DNA from: an uncultured Granulicatella sp. | Lineage (GTDB): Bacteria; Bacillota; Bacilli; Lactobacillales; Aerococcaceae | Assembly: GCA_900551535.1 (NCBI GenBank) | Contig: URWJ01000093.1 | Coordinates: forward strand, 1 to 5,994 | Reading direction: 5' to 3' | Length of the DNA: 5,994 bases | Shown here: positions 4,648 to 5,994 of the stretch, one piece after another | Layout: every line of letters starts with the position of its first letter | How positions within the stretch are numbered: the first letter of the stretch is position 1 | Notes under the pieces: generated by a model | What the model was told of the DNA's origin: nothing | Seen by the model: the letters and a program-made list of their open reading frames with translations, nothing else | The model's database searches: none | Position numbers and translations under genes: made by a program

Positions 4648-5985
4648 ATGATGTCTACTCATAAAAAAGTATCACTTTCAGAAGTAAACCAATCGATTGA
4701 GACGCCAAAGAATAATAATTTCTGGCAAAACCTAAAAGCCTTCTTAGGACCAGGAGCGCTTGTAGCAGTAGGGTACATGGACCCAGGTAACTGGATTACT
4801 AGCGTGGTCGGAGGGGCTTCGTACAAATATACATTGCTCTTCGTAATCCTTATTTCGTCATTAATCGCAATGCAGTTGCAACAAATGGCAGGAAAACTTG
4901 GGATTGTAACGCGTATGGACTTAGCGCAAGCCACAGCGCATCACGCACCAAAATGGCTTCGTCACATTTTATGGGTGATCGTCGAATTAGCACTGATGGC
5001 GACAGACTTAGCGGAAGTACTTGGATCAGCCATTGCCTTGAACCTCTTGTTTGGAATTCCAATTATGGTGGCCATCTTTATTACGGTTCTGGACGTATTC
5101 TTGCTTCTTGGAATTATGAAGCTTGGATTTAAGAAAATCGAAGCAATTGTATCAACGTTGATTTTAACAATCCTTTTAATTTTCGTGTATTTAGTAGCGT
5201 TAGCAGAACCAAGTATTTCAGGAATTTTCACAGGATTCCTACCAACGGCGCAGTTATTCGAACCAACAACTCCTGGACACGATAGCATTTTAACATTGTC
5301 ACTAGGGATTATCGGGGCAACCGTAATGCCGCATAACTTATACTTGCATTCATCACTCTCACAAACGAGAAAAGTGGATTACACAAATCAAGATAATGTT
5401 CGTAAAGCTGTTCGTTTCATGACATGGGACTCAAACATCCAGTTGAGCTTAGCGTTCGTCGTGAACTCACTCCTATTAATCTTAGGGGCAGCGTTATTCT
5501 TCGGACACGCATCTGAAATCTCTGCCTTCTCGCAAATGTACAATGCATTGCAAGATTCGAAGATTGCCGGCGCGGTCGCAAGTTCGACATTATCGACACT
5601 CTTTGCCGTGGCGTTATTAGCGAGTGGTCAAAACTCAACCATCACAGGAACATTGACAGGACAAATCGTGATGGAAGGTTTCTTACATATGAAATTACCA
5701 CAATGGATTATCCGTCTGGTGACTCGTTTATTCGCCTTACTACCGGTAATCGTCGTAGCGATGTTATTCGGTTCGCAAGAAAAAACATTGGACCAACTCT
5801 TGGTTTACTCACAAGTATTCTTATCAGTGGCGTTACCATTCTCCATCTTCCCATTGATTTACTTCACTTCGAAGAAATCACTCATGGGCGAGTTCACCAA
5901 CGCCAAATGGAATACCTTCCTTGGATACGCGGTAGCCGTTATCCTAACGATTTTAAACTTCAAGTTAATTTTTGATTTATTCTAA
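4648..5985 (+). CDS. mntH: Nramp family divalent metal (manganese) transporter
   Basis: This is a complete 445-residue protein with about 11 membrane helices and a cytosolic N-terminal tail of roughly 30 residues. Nramp hallmarks are clear: GYMDPGNW in TM1 (42-49, with metal-ligand positions Asp45 and Asn48), TDLAEVLGSAIAL in TM3 (119-131), GATVMPHNLYLHSSL in TM6 (223-237, with the Ala224..Met227 pair, the Met supplying the soft thioether ligand for Mn2+), and LASGQNSTITGTLTGQ (324-339) in TM8. The family imports Mn2+ (also Fe2+ and Cd2+) by proton coupling. No liganding residue is missing. Length is normal for the short form; many lactobacilli carry a longer form. AAAGGAG (4636-4642) is 5 nt before the first ATG; a second ATG follows directly at 4651 with 8 nt spacing, so the start may be either. 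The gene has its own promoter and is probably monocistronic, although its downstream side is cut at the window edge. Confidence 0.95.
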   Translation: MMSTHKKVSLSEVNQSIETPKNNNFWQNLKAFLGPGALVAVGYMDPGNWITSVVGGASYKYTLLFVILISSLIAMQLQQMAGKLGIVTRMDLAQATAHHAPKWLRHILWVIVELALMATDLAEVLGSAIALNLLFGIPIMVAIFITVLDVFLLLGIMKLGFKKIEAIVSTLILTILLIFVYLVALAEPSISGIFTGFLPTAQLFEPTTPGHDSILTLSLGIIGATVMPHNLYLHSSLSQTRKVDYTNQDNVRKAVRFMTWDSNIQLSLAFVVNSLLLILGAALFFGHASEISAFSQMYNALQDSKIAGAVASSTLSTLFAVALLASGQNSTITGTLTGQIVMEGFLHMKLPQWIIRLVTRLFALLPVIVVAMLFGSQEKTLDQLLVYSQVFLSVALPFSIFPLIYFTSKKSLMGEFTNAKWNTFLGYAVAVILTILNFKLIFDLF

Positions 5986-5994
5986 AACGAAACG

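Noticed and set aside
4962..5288. Open frame on the minus strand opposite mntH
   Set aside because: It is an antisense shadow of the transporter's membrane helices, with no start signals.

Overview
The window looks like a chromosomal segment of a low- to mid-GC Gram-positive bacterium, most likely Lactobacillales. Three things point there: strong AGGAGG-type ribosome binding sites, the lactic-acid-bacterial style of the Nramp transporter at the right end (DPGNWITSVVGG, QQMAGKLGIVTR), and the MerR and envelope-sugar gene families present. I cannot name the genus. There are no rRNA or tRNA genes, insertion sequences or CRISPR arrays.

Left block (1-2308, minus strand): three overlapping genes form one transcription unit. 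The first is a GT2 glycosyltransferase fused to a GtrA membrane domain. The second is a membrane-anchored phosphodiester glycosidase (NAGPA-type). The third is a small multi-pass membrane protein that starts with TTG and runs off the left edge. Together they look like an envelope glycan unit: one member loads a sugar onto a lipid carrier and another cuts or remodels a sugar phosphodiester outside the cell.

Divergent intergenic region (2309-2525): the right-hand side carries a MerR-type promoter with a 19-bp spacer and internal dyads. A weak promoter for the left block is probably near 2360.

Middle block (2526-4500, plus strand): a tightly packed three-gene operon. It encodes a MerR-family regulator with two C-terminal transmembrane helices and a cytosolic zinc ribbon, a YhfC-family putative glutamic-type intramembrane protease overlapping it by 4 bp, and a small membrane-anchored protein with a PH-like tail. 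A membrane-tethered transcription factor co-encoded with an intramembrane protease suggests regulated intramembrane proteolysis or another membrane-sensing circuit. This is the most interesting part of the window. The block looks AT-richer by eye than its flanks.

Right block (4501-5994): an intergenic region with nested inverted repeats, a strong extended -10 promoter and two kinds of short direct repeat, followed by a complete 445-residue Nramp manganese transporter gene (mntH). The mntH promoter is embedded inside what looks like the terminator structure of the middle operon.
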